DNA of 64,000 bases from Candidatus Sulfidibacterium hydrothermale. Lineage in GTDB: Bacteria > Bacteroidota > Bacteroidia > Bacteroidales > F082. The notes beneath the pieces were generated by a model. It did not search any database. It was not told the DNA's origin and saw only the letters and a list, made by a program, of their open reading frames with translations. The DNA is taken from NCBI RefSeq assembly GCF_020149915.1, contig NZ_CP083760.1:1674001-1738000 (forward strand). The letters are read 5' to 3'. Shown one piece after another: positions 50,128 to 59,032 of this stretch; positions within the stretch are counted from its first letter, which is position 1, and the number at the start of each line of letters is the position of its first letter. Both the position numbers and the translations under genes were made by a program.

Positions 50128-50604
50128 TTACTGTTTATTTTTTACCACTTGTGCTACCAAATCGCCTTGCATCACCAGTTTGTTTCCCACGAAAATTTTT
50201 CCGTGCATGTCGCAAATCCCTCTTTTGATAGGAGCCGCCAGCTCAAGTGAAAAAACAAGGGTATCGCCCGGAACAACTTTAGAACGAAACCGTACATTAT
50301 TCACCTTCAAAAAATAGGTGGAATAATTTTCCGGATCGGGAATGCCATGTAGCACAAAAATACCCCCAACCTGAGCCATTGCTTCAATTTGTAACACGCC
50401 GGGCATGATGGGTTCATTCGGAAAATGTCCGACAAAAAACGGCTCATTCATGGTCACATTCTTCAAACCGATGATGTGATCATCAGAGATTTCCAATATT
50501 TTGTCAACCAGTAAAAAAGGCGGACGATGTGGAAGCGTTTTTTTTATCCGGTTGATGTCGTACACCGGTTCGGTATAAATATCGAAAGGTGGTTCTTTAA
50601 TCAT
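50128..50604 (-). CDS. fabZ: 3-hydroxyacyl-ACP dehydratase, separate from lpxC
   Basis: A 158-residue hot-dog dehydratase of fatty acid synthesis. Catalytic motif GHFPNEPIMPG with H60 and E74 (LQIEAMAQ), N-terminal LPHRPPFLLVDKI. In most Bacteroidota this domain is fused to LpxC in one protein; here the first 15 residues (MIKEPPFDIYTEPVY) look like the remains of the fusion linker, and the ATG overlaps the lpxC stop by 8 bases (50597-50604) in a different frame. It is translationally coupled to lpxC and lies 1 base before lpxA. Confidence 0.93.
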   Translation of the reverse strand: MIKEPPFDIYTEPVYDINRIKKTLPHRPPFLLVDKILEISDDHIIGLKNVTMNEPFFVGHFPNEPIMPGVLQIEAMAQVGGIFVLHGIPDPENYSTYFLKVNNVRFRSKVVPGDTLVFSLELAAPIKRGICDMHGKIFVGNKLVMQGDLVAQVVKNKQ

Positions 50605-51523
50605 GGCTTAAAACGCTAAGTTTTTCGGCAATTAAACGGGCAAATTCCGTATTGGCATGATGCCCGGGACGATAAGCGGTTACGTGTCCTTTAATGGGTT
50701 TCCCAAGAAGAGACAGATCACCTACCATGTCGAGAAGTTTATGGCGGGCCGGCTCGTTGTCGAAATAAAGCGACAGATTATTCAGGATTCCGTTGCCATT
50801 CACTTTTACACGCGGTTTTTTGAAAAGATCAGCAAGGTAATCCATTTCTTCCTGCGGAAGCTGGTGATTAACAAAAACAATGGCGTTGTTTAAATCACCT
50901 CCTTTAATCAGATTGTTTTTCAGCAAGAATTCAAGTTCATGGAGAAAAACAAAAGTTCTGCAAGGAGAAATTTTATCTTTGAATTCGGAGATATCATCCA
51001 TCTCTGCTGTTTGCTCGCCCAGTACCCTTGATTCAAAATCAATGGTAACGTTGAGTGAGAACCGTTTGGACGGACGAATCTCTATCACTGTTTTCTTTTC
51101 AGGAATTTCAAGTTTAATATTTTCGGTAATCTCGATGTATTCCCTGGGGGCATCCAGTGTTTTGATGCCGGATTGCTCAATGGCTTCCACGAAATATTTT
51201 GCCGAACCGTCTTTGATCGGAATTTCTTCCATATCCAGCTCTACCATGACATTGTCTACATTCATGCCGCGAAAAGCAGCCATGACATGCTCAATGGTAA
51301 AGATTTTGGCGCCGTTCACGCCAATACAGGTCCCACGGTCGGTACTAATTACATTTTCAATGGTTGCATCAATAACAGGCTGGCCTTCCAAGTCCACACG
51401 CCTAAATTTTATTCCGTGATTAGCGGGAGCAGGGAGGAATGTCATCTTTCCCAACGTGCCGGTATGCAGCCCCTGTCCCTCTATGGAAACCGGGATTTCC
51501 AGGGTTGTTTGCCTTTCAGTCAT
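50597..51523 (-). CDS. lpxC: UDP-3-O-acyl-GlcNAc deacetylase
   Basis: A 308-residue zinc deacetylase, the committed step of lipid A synthesis. Zinc ligands are H79 (FTIEHVMAAF), H261 and D265 (ARHKLLDMVGD), and the catalytic His H288 is in AYRPGHHANT. The ATG at 51523 is chosen; the longer frame to 51562 runs across a -7 box at 51560-51567. It stops with SHD at 50597, where Bacteroidota relatives normally continue through a linker into FabZ. Gene order lpxD-lpxC-fabZ-lpxA follows the phylum norm. Confidence 0.95.
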   Translation of the reverse strand: MTERQTTLEIPVSIEGQGLHTGTLGKMTFLPAPANHGIKFRRVDLEGQPVIDATIENVISTDRGTCIGVNGAKIFTIEHVMAAFRGMNVDNVMVELDMEEIPIKDGSAKYFVEAIEQSGIKTLDAPREYIEITENIKLEIPEKKTVIEIRPSKRFSLNVTIDFESRVLGEQTAEMDDISEFKDKISPCRTFVFLHELEFLLKNNLIKGGDLNNAIVFVNHQLPQEEMDYLADLFKKPRVKVNGNGILNNLSLYFDNEPARHKLLDMVGDLSLLGKPIKGHVTAYRPGHHANTEFARLIAEKLSVLSHD

Positions 51524-51559
51524 TAAAACGGTATTATGTTTATTTAAATAAATTGGGCA

Positions 51560-51567
51560 CAAAATTA
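51560..51567 (-). promoter_or_regulatory. -7 box for lpxC-fabZ-lpxA-efp
   Basis: Reads TAatTTTG on the minus strand, 36 bases before the lpxC ATG at 51523 and downstream of the lpxD stop, so the lpxC group has its own promoter. Confidence 0.5.
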
Positions 51568-51636
51568 GTATTTTTTTTGTTTGGTTTCACTTTTCCGAAC
51601 CGGAAAGTGTCTGTCTGTGCTTTTGATGGGGTAAAT

Positions 51637-52668
51637 TTACTTTTTTTCACGCTGTTGTCGTTCCAGTTTTGTCAGCCGTTGTTCCATGGAAACAAGGTTT
51701 TTGAACCGGGCATAAGCCCTTAAAAAATCAGGAAGGTGAAATGCCGGAGAGCCTTCCCAGGGAGAGCCCTCTTTTTTTATGCTTTTGCTAATTCCTGACT
51801 GCGCTTGTATTTTTACATGATCGGCAATGGTTAGATGGCCAACAATTCCTACCTGACCGCCAATCATACAGCCTTTTCCAATTTTAGTGGAACCGGCAAT
51901 ACCGGTTTGTGCGGCAATTACCGTGTTCTCCCCGATTTCCACGTTGTGGGCTATCTGTATAAGATTATCCAGTTTGACCCCTTTGTGAATAAGAGTGGAG
52001 CCCAGCGTGGCCCGGTCGATGGTGGTGTTGCTTCCGATTTCCACATCATCTTCAATAACGACGTTTCCGATTTGCGGAATTTTCTTGTATGTCCCGTCGT
52101 TTTGTGGTGCAAATCCAAAACCGTCAGCGCCAATAACTACTCCGGCATGCAAAGTACAACGGTTCCCAATAACACACTCATCGTAAATTTTTACTCCTGC
52201 GTACAGTGTGGTGTCATTTCCTATGGTACAATGGCTGCCCACAATTGCGCCGGGATAAATTTTTACATTGTCTCCCAGGGTTGTATTTTCTCCAATAACA
52301 ACATAATCGGCAATGTAAACGTTTTTTCCTAATTGGACAGATTCGGCTATGGAAGCTTTTTCTGAGATGCCGGTTTTATTGTTTTTGGCCTCTTCGTACA
52401 TGCGTAAAAGGTCGGTAAAAGCCGAATAGGCATCTTTTACCCGTATCAGGGTGGGATGAATTGGCTTTTCCGGAACAAAATCCTGATTGACAATGATGAT
52501 GTCGGCCTTTGTGGAATAGATGTATTTGGTGTACATCGGATTAGCCAGGAAACTTAAACTGCCGGGTTTCCCCTCTTCAATCTTCGAAAGCGTGGAAACT
52601 TCTGCTTTCGGATTTCCCTCAATGGTGCCGCCCAATGCTGCGGCTATCTGTTCTGCAGTAAACTTCAT
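51637..52668 (-). CDS. lpxD: UDP-3-O-(3-hydroxyacyl)glucosamine N-acyltransferase
   Basis: A 343-residue trimeric beta-helix acyltransferase that adds the second acyl chain in lipid A synthesis. The N-terminal uridine-binding domain ends near residue 100; hexapeptide repeats follow ([38 protein letters not shown]). The catalytic His is in [13 protein letters not shown]. The C-terminal helix ([19 protein letters not shown]) is standard. The ATG at 52668 is preferred to the 52698 start since [14 protein letters not shown] is the normal beginning. It leads the lipid A group, 113 bases before lpxC. Confidence 0.96.
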   Translation of the reverse strand: MKFTAEQIAAALGGTIEGNPKAEVSTLSKIEEGKPGSLSFLANPMYTKYIYSTKADIIIVNQDFVPEKPIHPTLIRVKDAYSAFTDLLRMYEEAKNNKTGISEKASIAESVQLGKNVYIADYVVIGENTTLGDNVKIYPGAIVGSHCTIGNDTTLYAGVKIYDECVIGNRCTLHAGVVIGADGFGFAPQNDGTYKKIPQIGNVVIEDDVEIGSNTTIDRATLGSTLIHKGVKLDNLIQIAHNVEIGENTVIAAQTGIAGSTKIGKGCMIGGQVGIVGHLTIADHVKIQAQSGISKSIKKEGSPWEGSPAFHLPDFLRAYARFKNLVSMEQRLTKLERQQREKK

Positions 52669-52794
52669 AAGGTTATTTTTGTGGAGACCAAAGTACAAAA
52701 AAAAGCCAAACAGCCATGGGGTTGCCGGCTTTCTGTTTTATACTCCGGGAAGTGAAAAAATCAACTTTTTGCTTTTCAGGAAGTAATCACGGGT

Positions 52795-53271
52795 TTATTC
52801 CAGGTCAGTAGGCAGTTGTCGGCGAAAACCTTCTTCCAGCGAAATAAAAGTTTCGGTAGCAGTAACCTCCAGAATCGATTGAATGTTTTCGACCAGTATC
52901 TTTTTTAAATGCTCATTATTGTGGGCGTATATTTTCAAAAAAAGCGAGTATTTGCCCGTAGTATGATGACACTCTACCACCTCGGGAATGAGTAAGATTT
53001 TCTCAAAGACCTCTTCGTGTGTGCGGGTATTGATCAGATTAACCTGTATGCCTACAAAAGCCGTGGTATGGTATCCCAATCCCTTGGGTTCAATACAAAA
53101 CCGGGAACCGGAAATGATTCCGGCTTCCTGCATTTTTTCTACCCTTTGGTGAATTAATGCGCCCGAAACATGACATTGCCGGGCAATTTCCAGGAAGGGG
53201 GTGCGGGCATCTTTGCTTAAAAATTCCAGAATCTTTTTATCCAGACTATCAATTTGAAAAGGATGAACCAT
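52795..53271 (-). CDS. Lrp/AsnC-family regulator
   Basis: A 158-residue transcription regulator: winged helix at residues 1-60 (LDKKILEFLSKDARTPFLEI, CHVSGALIHQRVEKMQEAGII) and an AsnC ligand-binding domain at 70-150 (GYHTTAFVGIQVNLIN, VECHHTTGKYSLFLKIYAHN). These sense amino acids and often control a divergent amino-acid gene. It is divergent from a PLP-dependent sulfur amino-acid enzyme, with a 157-base AT-rich region holding both promoters and an inverted repeat. Confidence 0.94.
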   Translation of the reverse strand: MVHPFQIDSLDKKILEFLSKDARTPFLEIARQCHVSGALIHQRVEKMQEAGIISGSRFCIEPKGLGYHTTAFVGIQVNLINTRTHEEVFEKILLIPEVVECHHTTGKYSLFLKIYAHNNEHLKKILVENIQSILEVTATETFISLEEGFRRQLPTDLE

Positions 53272-53297
53272 TATTTTTTATTTAAAAATATTAAATC

Positions 53298-53317
53298 ATA
53301 ATTAAAATTGTAATTAT
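53298..53317. promoter_or_regulatory. Inverted repeat next to the Lrp promoter
   Basis: Perfect 7-base inverted repeat ATAATTA / TAATTAT with a 6-base spacer, just downstream of the lrp -7 box (53322-53329), where binding would block it. AT-rich, so chance cannot be excluded. Confidence 0.35.
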
Positions 53318-53321
53318 AATG

Positions 53322-53329
53322 CAAAATTA
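53322..53329 (-). promoter_or_regulatory. -7 box for the Lrp gene
   Basis: Reads TAatTTTG on the minus strand, 50 bases before the ATG at 53271. Confidence 0.5.
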
Positions 53330-53367
53330 TAAAAAAATTATTGGTTATAATATTTAATAGGTTTATT

Positions 53368-53400
53368 TTTTGCAAAATTGGTGTTGAATTATTAAATTTG
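53368..53400 (+). promoter_or_regulatory. Full Bacteroidota promoter for the PLP lyase gene
   Basis: -33 TTTTG at 53368-53372, a 20-base spacer and -7 TAaaTTTG at 53393-53400, 28 bases before the ATG at 53429. One of the best-formed promoters in the window. Confidence 0.75.
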
Positions 53401-53428
53401 CATCAGAAAATCATAAAAACCCGATGTC

Positions 53429-54634
53429 ATGAAAAAACATTTTGATCCGGCAACAGCCATCCAAAAGCTGGAGCAGTTTGGTGAATTTGGCGGAGTAAAT
53501 CCGTCGATTACTGATTCGGCCACTTTTACGTTCATGACCGAAGAGGAAATGATCAAGACTTTTCACGGAGAGAGTGAAGGTTGTTTTCTGTATTCCAGAC
53601 ACTGGAATCCGACCAACCGCTATCTCTCCGAAGCACTGGCAGCCATGGAAGGTACTGAACTCGCCTGGGTTACCGGTTCCGGAATGGCGGCTATCACTAC
53701 TACCATTTTGCAGCTTTGTAATGCCGGCGATCACATCATTACCAGTATTACTACTTACGGTGGTACTTACGCCTTTCTGGCCAACTACCTTAAAAAATTC
53801 AATATTGAGGTTACGTTTGTAAATATTACCGATTTGGAAAGCATCAAACGGGCCATTCGTCCCAATACACGGTTGCTTTATACCGAATCGATGACCAACC
53901 CGATGTTGCAAATTTCCAATATTCCTGAACTGGCTAAAATTACCCGGGAACATGATATGAAACTGGTGGTGGACAATACCTTTACGCCGATGATTTTTTC
54001 TCCGGCACAGCTTGGGGCAGATATTGTGGTTTACAGTATGACCAAGTTTATCAACGGGAAAAATGATGCGGTGGCCGGAGCCATTTGTGCCTCGCGTGAA
54101 TTTATTGATGCCATTAGTAATGTGAACGATGGCACGGCCATGTTGTTGGGACCGGTACTCGATCCGTTGCGTTCATCTAATATTTTGAAAAACCTGGCTA
54201 CTTTGCATATCCGGATGCAAAAACACAGCGAAAATGCCATGTACATGGCAAAAAAGTTTAAAGAAATCGGGCTGAAACACATTTATCCCGGTTTACCCGA
54301 TCATCCGCAACATGAATTGATGAAACAGCTGATGAATCCTGATTTTGGCTTTGGCGGCATGATTGCCATTGACCTGGATACCGCCGAGCGGGCTGCTCCG
54401 TTTATGGAACTGATGCAGCAAAAAGGAGTAGGCTACCATGCGGTGAGTTTGGGGTATTTTAAAACCCTGTTTTCCAATTCCGGAAAGAGTACTTCCTCGG
54501 AAGTACCTGCAGAATTACAGCGCGAAATGGGACTTTCTCCCGGATTAGTCCGCTTTTCTGTCGGATTGGATCATGACATTGAAAGAAGTTACCGTTTGGT
54601 GGAAGATACTTTGCGGGAGTTGAAATACATTTGA
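53429..54634 (+). CDS. Cys/Met metabolism PLP enzyme (methionine gamma-lyase-like)
   Basis: A 401-residue gamma-family PLP enzyme of the cystathionine/methionine gamma-lyase group. Seen: YSRHWNPTNRYLSEALAAME (Tyr/Arg phosphate contact), VTGSGMAAITTTIL (PLP phosphate), YTESMTNPMLQISNI, VVDNTFTP (PLP-ring Asp), and the Schiff-base lysine K206 in YSMTKFINGKNDAVAG. The family makes or cleaves C-S bonds: methionine gamma-lyase, cystathionine synthase/lyase or O-acetylhomoserine sulfhydrylase. Which reaction is not certain. It is divergent from an Lrp regulator and ends in a strong terminator. Confidence 0.88.
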   Translation: MKKHFDPATAIQKLEQFGEFGGVNPSITDSATFTFMTEEEMIKTFHGESEGCFLYSRHWNPTNRYLSEALAAMEGTELAWVTGSGMAAITTTILQLCNAGDHIITSITTYGGTYAFLANYLKKFNIEVTFVNITDLESIKRAIRPNTRLLYTESMTNPMLQISNIPELAKITREHDMKLVVDNTFTPMIFSPAQLGADIVVYSMTKFINGKNDAVAGAICASREFIDAISNVNDGTAMLLGPVLDPLRSSNILKNLATLHIRMQKHSENAMYMAKKFKEIGLKHIYPGLPDHPQHELMKQLMNPDFGFGGMIAIDLDTAERAAPFMELMQQKGVGYHAVSLGYFKTLFSNSGKSTSSEVPAELQREMGLSPGLVRFSVGLDHDIERSYRLVEDTLRELKYI

Positions 54635-54662
54635 TATTTTTCGGACAATTCAGTTTATATTG

Positions 54663-54694
54663 CAAAAGCCGCTTTTATGCGGCTTTTGTTTTTT
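54663..54694 (+). terminator. Rho-independent terminator after the PLP lyase gene
   Basis: Perfect 10-pair hairpin CAAAAGCCGC / GCGGCTTTTG with a 6-base loop, followed by six T residues. Confidence 0.9.
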
Positions 54695-54764
54695 GTTCCG
54701 ATGTAAGTTTTGGGATAAAAGTTTTCCGGCAGGAAACGGTAAAAAAGAATCTTAAACCGGATGG

Positions 54765-55112
54765 TTATTCATATTCTTTTTTTATTTCTTCCAGTTCATC
54801 TACTAAAATATCTGCTTTCTCTCGTAATTCGGTGTAGATTTCTTCCACGTCCGAAAAATCTTGCTCTGCACCTTTCATTTCCAGTTGGCGTGCCAGCTCT
54901 TGCACCTCGGGAGCTACAAAATTGGCGACAACCCCTTTTAGGCTGTGTGCATTAAATTTTAACTGGTCGAAATCCTTGTCGTCGATATTTTTCCGCAGGG
55001 TTTCCATCCGTTCCGGATATTCATTAATAAAAATATTAATAATCTCCAGAATAACTTCATTGTCAAAGTATTGGAAGTTTTCCAGAAATTTTTCCTTATC
55101 AATCATTTTCAT
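54765..55112 (-). CDS. Hpt (histidine phosphotransfer) domain protein
   Basis: A 115-residue all-helical Hpt protein with the phospho-His in FNAHSLKGVVANF (H56), preceded by an acidic helix and followed by LARQLEMKGAEQ. It transfers phosphate between hybrid kinase receivers and response regulators. Either ATG at 55112 or 55106 could be used. It is solitary; the hybrid kinase at 40824-43328 has a receiver but no Hpt, so this is a plausible partner. -7 box at 55135-55142. Confidence 0.92.
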   Translation of the reverse strand: MKMIDKEKFLENFQYFDNEVILEIINIFINEYPERMETLRKNIDDKDFDQLKFNAHSLKGVVANFVAPEVQELARQLEMKGAEQDFSDVEEIYTELREKADILVDELEEIKKEYE

Positions 55113-55134
55113 GGTTTACCATTTAAATTATTTT

Positions 55135-55142
55135 CAAATGTA
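55135..55142 (-). promoter_or_regulatory. -7 box for the Hpt gene
   Basis: Reads TAcaTTTG on the minus strand, 22 bases before the ATG at 55112. Confidence 0.5.
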
Positions 55143-55225
55143 CATAAATTTTTAATCTCTTATATCGAGTTCGTATTATTTTGTTTTATCCAATTTGCTG
55201 AAAGGAAAGAGTGTAGCACGAAGAA

Positions 55226-56365
55226 TCATCGTATCCAGGCGTTTCCCACCACAACATAAACCGCCCATTGTTCCGGCCCGCGAGCTACATCCATTCCCAT
55301 TTTCATCCCGAACAACCGGGCAATAAGATAGCGGAATCCTGTACCTGCATTCCAGGCATTGACTCCCTCCGAGAACGTTTTATACGACGAAAAAGCTTTT
55401 CCGTATCCCCCAAAAGCCAGTATGCTCCATCGCCGGTTGATTGCCACCTCTTGCTCCGTTTCAATAAGAGCTGTCAAATCGTTTTGATAGCGCATGGCAG
55501 GAATTCCCCGCAGTTGGATAAAAGGTTTCATATAAAAAGGCGGGTCTCCGGTAGCCCATTGCGATTCAAACCGGAATCCGGCGGTCCAGTGTTGGGCAAT
55601 GACCGGCTGATAATAACAAGCGAAAAAAGTGATCTTTCCAAAATCTCTGTCGCTTCCCAGAAATTTTAAATACTGGTCGTACGTGAGATTCATACGGATT
55701 CCTCTGGATGGAGAAAAAAGATTGTTGTAACTTTCGTATTCGGCAATGATTCCTAAACCACCATTGGTTGCATCCAGGTCTATGGGGTTGATTCCGGGAA
55801 TTTCGGAATTGTCAAAGAGAACGACGGTATTTTTCATCCATTGAAATTTCCCGCCGAGAAAAAAAGGGCTGTCTCCCAGCCTGAAGATCATCTGTTGCAG
55901 GAAAAAGTAACTTTTTATCCGGAAAGTTACCGGGTGTTTATCCAGGAAATCATTCCCCTCGCCGTAATATTTTAATTTGATGTCTCCATAACCGAAAACG
56001 CCCCGGTAGCGGATATGGTCTTTTTTCCAAAAACCAAAATAACCGCCTCCGGTAAACCAGGTGCCGTTGGCGGTATAGCCGCCGAAAACACCGGCAATAT
56101 CAGGCATTCTGAATTGATGTTCGTTGACTTTAGCTTTTTTGGTAATGAAAAATAATCCGCCGCCGGCTGCACCGTAGCCGACAGCCGGCTCAGTGATAGG
56201 GGAGACCAGGGGTAAAAAACCGTGGAGCGTTTTCAGGTAATAGCTCACATCAAAAGCATGATCCAGCGTGTCTTTAAAGGTTTGGTGTTTTTTCTGGGCA
56301 TTTACCCATAGCGGACTGAACAAAACTGAAAACAGAAAAATAATAGGAAACAGGTATTTTTTCAT
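55226..56365 (-). CDS. Omp85/BamA-like outer-membrane barrel protein
   Basis: A 379-residue exported protein with a signal peptide (MKKYLFPIIFLFSVLFSPLW, cleavage near NA-Q). The mature part is a beta-barrel without POTRA repeats: strand-rich segments such as FPLVSPITEPAVGYGAAGGG, SPSRGIRMNLTYDQYLKFLG and WTAGFRFESQWATGDPPFYM, then LRGIPAMRYQNDLTALIETE. The last pair resembles the surface-antigen (D15/Omp85) barrel, with RGIPA resembling the VRGY-type loop-6 motif. The ATG at 56365 is chosen since a promoter box overlaps the 56398 start. The substrate is unknown. Confidence 0.78.
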   Translation of the reverse strand: MKKYLFPIIFLFSVLFSPLWVNAQKKHQTFKDTLDHAFDVSYYLKTLHGFLPLVSPITEPAVGYGAAGGGLFFITKKAKVNEHQFRMPDIAGVFGGYTANGTWFTGGGYFGFWKKDHIRYRGVFGYGDIKLKYYGEGNDFLDKHPVTFRIKSYFFLQQMIFRLGDSPFFLGGKFQWMKNTVVLFDNSEIPGINPIDLDATNGGLGIIAEYESYNNLFSPSRGIRMNLTYDQYLKFLGSDRDFGKITFFACYYQPVIAQHWTAGFRFESQWATGDPPFYMKPFIQLRGIPAMRYQNDLTALIETEQEVAINRRWSILAFGGYGKAFSSYKTFSEGVNAWNAGTGFRYLIARLFGMKMGMDVARGPEQWAVYVVVGNAWIR

Positions 56366-56395
56366 TTTGGTACAGCCGCTGACAGAAGATGTGTA

Positions 56396-56426
56396 CAAAG
56401 TTAAAAAATCCTGTCGAAGTTGTCAA
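56396..56426 (-). promoter_or_regulatory. Full promoter for the Omp85-like gene
   Basis: Minus strand: -33 TTG at 56424-56426, a 20-base spacer and -7 TAacTTTG at 56396-56403, 30 bases before the ATG at 56365. It overlaps the 56398 alternative start. Confidence 0.65.
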
Positions 56427-56446
56427 TCCGAGAAACAACGGGCGAT

Positions 56447-58975
56447 TTAGAATCCCAATAACCGGCCTCCCTGATAAACAATAAAAGCAATTATCCAGGC
56501 CAGGGTGGTGGTGTAAGTTGCCAAAAACAGCGACCATTTCCATTGTCCGGTTTCGTGCTTGATGGCTGCCACTACCGCAACACAAGGGAAATAAATCAGG
56601 ATAAACAGCAGGAAAGACATGGCCACCAGCGGAGTAAATACTTTTTCTCCTTTGCGTGGTCCGCTATTGTACACCTGTTCACGCAACCGTTGCGACAGTC
56701 CTTCTTTTTCCTGTGATGCCGACGATGGTGGGTACAGAACGCCCATGGTGGATACGACCACTTCTTTGGCTGCTCCGCCGGCCACAAGGCTTACGCCCAT
56801 TTTCCAGTCGAAACCCAAAGGCCGGATTACCGGTTCGATAAAGTGCCCGATGCGTCCAATGTAAGAGTTTTCCTGTTTTTTCATGGCCAGCTGGTCTTTC
56901 AAAAGGTCGATTTCCTTTTGCCGTTTTGCCTCCAGCTTTTTGATTTGTTCCGGGGAAAGATGGTCTTTTTTCAGTTGGGTATAAACCTGTTCGTTTATTT
57001 TGCTAACCTGTTGTTTATATGCGGCTTCATATTTTTTCCCTAAAGGAAAATAACCCAGTGCCCAGATAATTAGTGAAGCCAGCAGAATAACGGTTCCCAT
57101 TTTCTTTAGGTACATCTCGCCTTTAAACCAGGTTTGTTTCAGTACCGAACTGAAGCGGGGCATCCGGTAAGGCGGAAGCTCCATCACAAAAGGAATCGTA
57201 TTGGCTTTAAACAGGGTCTTTTTGAAGATCCAGGCCATGACACCCGCCAAAAAGATGCCAAACAGGTAAATACCAAACAGAATGGTTCCCTGATACGACG
57301 GGAAGAAGGCACTGATAATTAAAATGTAAACCGGATATCGCGCACTGCACGACATAAACGGAATGATGAGCATGGTAACCAGCCGGTCGTTTTTGTTTTC
57401 AATGGTACGGGTAGCCATGATGGCCGGCACATTGCAGCCAAATCCCATGAGCATGGGAACAAATGACTTGCCATGTAACCCAATTTTATGCATTAGTTTG
57501 TCCACAATAAAAGCTACCCGGGCCATGTATCCCGACGCTTCCATAAGGGTGATGAAGAAAAAGAGAATCAGAATGTTCGGCAGAAAAACAATGACCCCGC
57601 CTACGCCGCCGATAATACCGTCCACAATTAAATCGCGAAAAGCGTTGGGCGGAAGAATCCGCGTAAAAAGTTCGCCCAACGCATTTACTCCGTCTTGAAT
57701 CCACTGCATGGGATAATTGCCGATATAAAAAGTGGATTCAAAAGTAAGCCACATGGCAAACAAAAAAATCGGATAGCTCAGCAGTTTTCCGGTGACCACC
57801 GTGTCGATGATCCGGCTCATGGTAATTTTATCTTTTTTTTCAGCCGGTGTTAGTGTTTCGCGCAACGCCCCTTCAATAAAACCATATTTGGCATCGGTAA
57901 TGATGGTTTCCATGGTTTCTTTACGCTGTTTTTCAATGCTCTCGGCTTCCTGCTGGGCCAGCGCCAGAATTTCATCAGCATTGACACAATATTTTTTTAC
58001 CCGTTCAATCTCCTGCGGATCGCGTTCTAAAAGTTTCAGCGAAAGATAACGTGGCGATATTTTTACGGTTAGAGCTTCATTGCCGGGTTGGTTAATTAAA
58101 AGTTGCAGCTTTTTAATGGCATCTTCAATTAAATGCCCGTAGTTGATATGGATATGCCGGATGGTGGGTTCGCGGTCTTCGTAAACTTCAATCAGTTTGT
58201 TGAACAATTTCCCGATGCCGCGTCCTTTTGAGCCTACCGTGTGTACCATGGGAATTCCCAGCATTTTCGACAAAGCTTCATAATCCAGAATGTCGCCTTT
58301 TTCCAGAAATTCGTCCCACATGTTCAGGGCCATCACCACCTTCATGTCCATGTCGATGAGCTGGGTGGTCAAATAGAGATTCCTTTCCAGGTTAGACGAG
58401 TCTATCACGTTCAGAATGATGTCCGGAAGTTCATTGATGATGTGGTTCCGTACGTATCGTTCTTCCGGTGTGTAGCTGGTAATGGAATAGGTGCCGGGTA
58501 AATCCACCAGCTTAAAAGTGTAACCGCGGTGCTCAAAAGTGGCTTCTTTGGCGTCAATGGTTACGCCGCCATAGTTTCCCACTTTTTCTTTGGAATGCGA
58601 AGCATAGTTGAAAATGGTGGTTTTCCCGCAATTCGGATTACCGACCAGGGCTACATTGATAACCTTGCTGCGAGCCTGAGCCGGTGTAATGTTCAGCTGC
58701 TCTTCCACTTCAAAAGTCCCTCTGAATTTATTATCCGGACTTTCAAAGGAGAGGTCTTTGGTTACCTCGATCAGGGCTGCTTCGCTGCGGCGCAACGAAA
58801 CTTCATATCCCATAATGTTATATTCCACCGGGTCTTTCAGCGGGGCATTTTTTACTACCGTTACCAGTTTGCCCACCACAAAGCCCATTTCGATAATGCG
58901 TTTCCGGAAAGCGCCCCGTCCGCGTACTTTGGTGATAATCGCTTTTTCTCCCGTTTTGAGTTCTGCCAGCGTCAT
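56447..58975 (-). CDS. feoB: Fused FeoA-FeoB ferrous iron transporter
   Basis: An 842-residue fusion. Residues 1-75 are the SH3-like FeoA domain; residues 105-270 are the FeoB G-domain with G1 GNPNCGKT (112-119), G3 DLPG (158-161) and G4 NMWD (218-221); then a helical insertion, and about ten membrane helices from residue 390, including GGVGGVIVFLPNILILFFFI and the two Gate regions (FVPMLMGFGCNVPAIMATRT, VVSTMGVLY). It imports Fe(II), a typical anaerobe system. The FeoA-FeoB fusion is usual in Bacteroidota. No FeoC is seen. No perfect -7 box is evident upstream. Confidence 0.96.
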   Translation of the reverse strand: MTLAELKTGEKAIITKVRGRGAFRKRIIEMGFVVGKLVTVVKNAPLKDPVEYNIMGYEVSLRRSEAALIEVTKDLSFESPDNKFRGTFEVEEQLNITPAQARSKVINVALVGNPNCGKTTIFNYASHSKEKVGNYGGVTIDAKEATFEHRGYTFKLVDLPGTYSITSYTPEERYVRNHIINELPDIILNVIDSSNLERNLYLTTQLIDMDMKVVMALNMWDEFLEKGDILDYEALSKMLGIPMVHTVGSKGRGIGKLFNKLIEVYEDREPTIRHIHINYGHLIEDAIKKLQLLINQPGNEALTVKISPRYLSLKLLERDPQEIERVKKYCVNADEILALAQQEAESIEKQRKETMETIITDAKYGFIEGALRETLTPAEKKDKITMSRIIDTVVTGKLLSYPIFLFAMWLTFESTFYIGNYPMQWIQDGVNALGELFTRILPPNAFRDLIVDGIIGGVGGVIVFLPNILILFFFITLMEASGYMARVAFIVDKLMHKIGLHGKSFVPMLMGFGCNVPAIMATRTIENKNDRLVTMLIIPFMSCSARYPVYILIISAFFPSYQGTILFGIYLFGIFLAGVMAWIFKKTLFKANTIPFVMELPPYRMPRFSSVLKQTWFKGEMYLKKMGTVILLASLIIWALGYFPLGKKYEAAYKQQVSKINEQVYTQLKKDHLSPEQIKKLEAKRQKEIDLLKDQLAMKKQENSYIGRIGHFIEPVIRPLGFDWKMGVSLVAGGAAKEVVVSTMGVLYPPSSASQEKEGLSQRLREQVYNSGPRKGEKVFTPLVAMSFLLFILIYFPCVAVVAAIKHETGQWKWSLFLATYTTTLAWIIAFIVYQGGRLLGF

Positions 58976-59032
58976 TTCTTGCCTTTTCTTTGTTCTTCGT
59001 TGAAACTTATCTTGCTTTTCCGCATTATTCCG

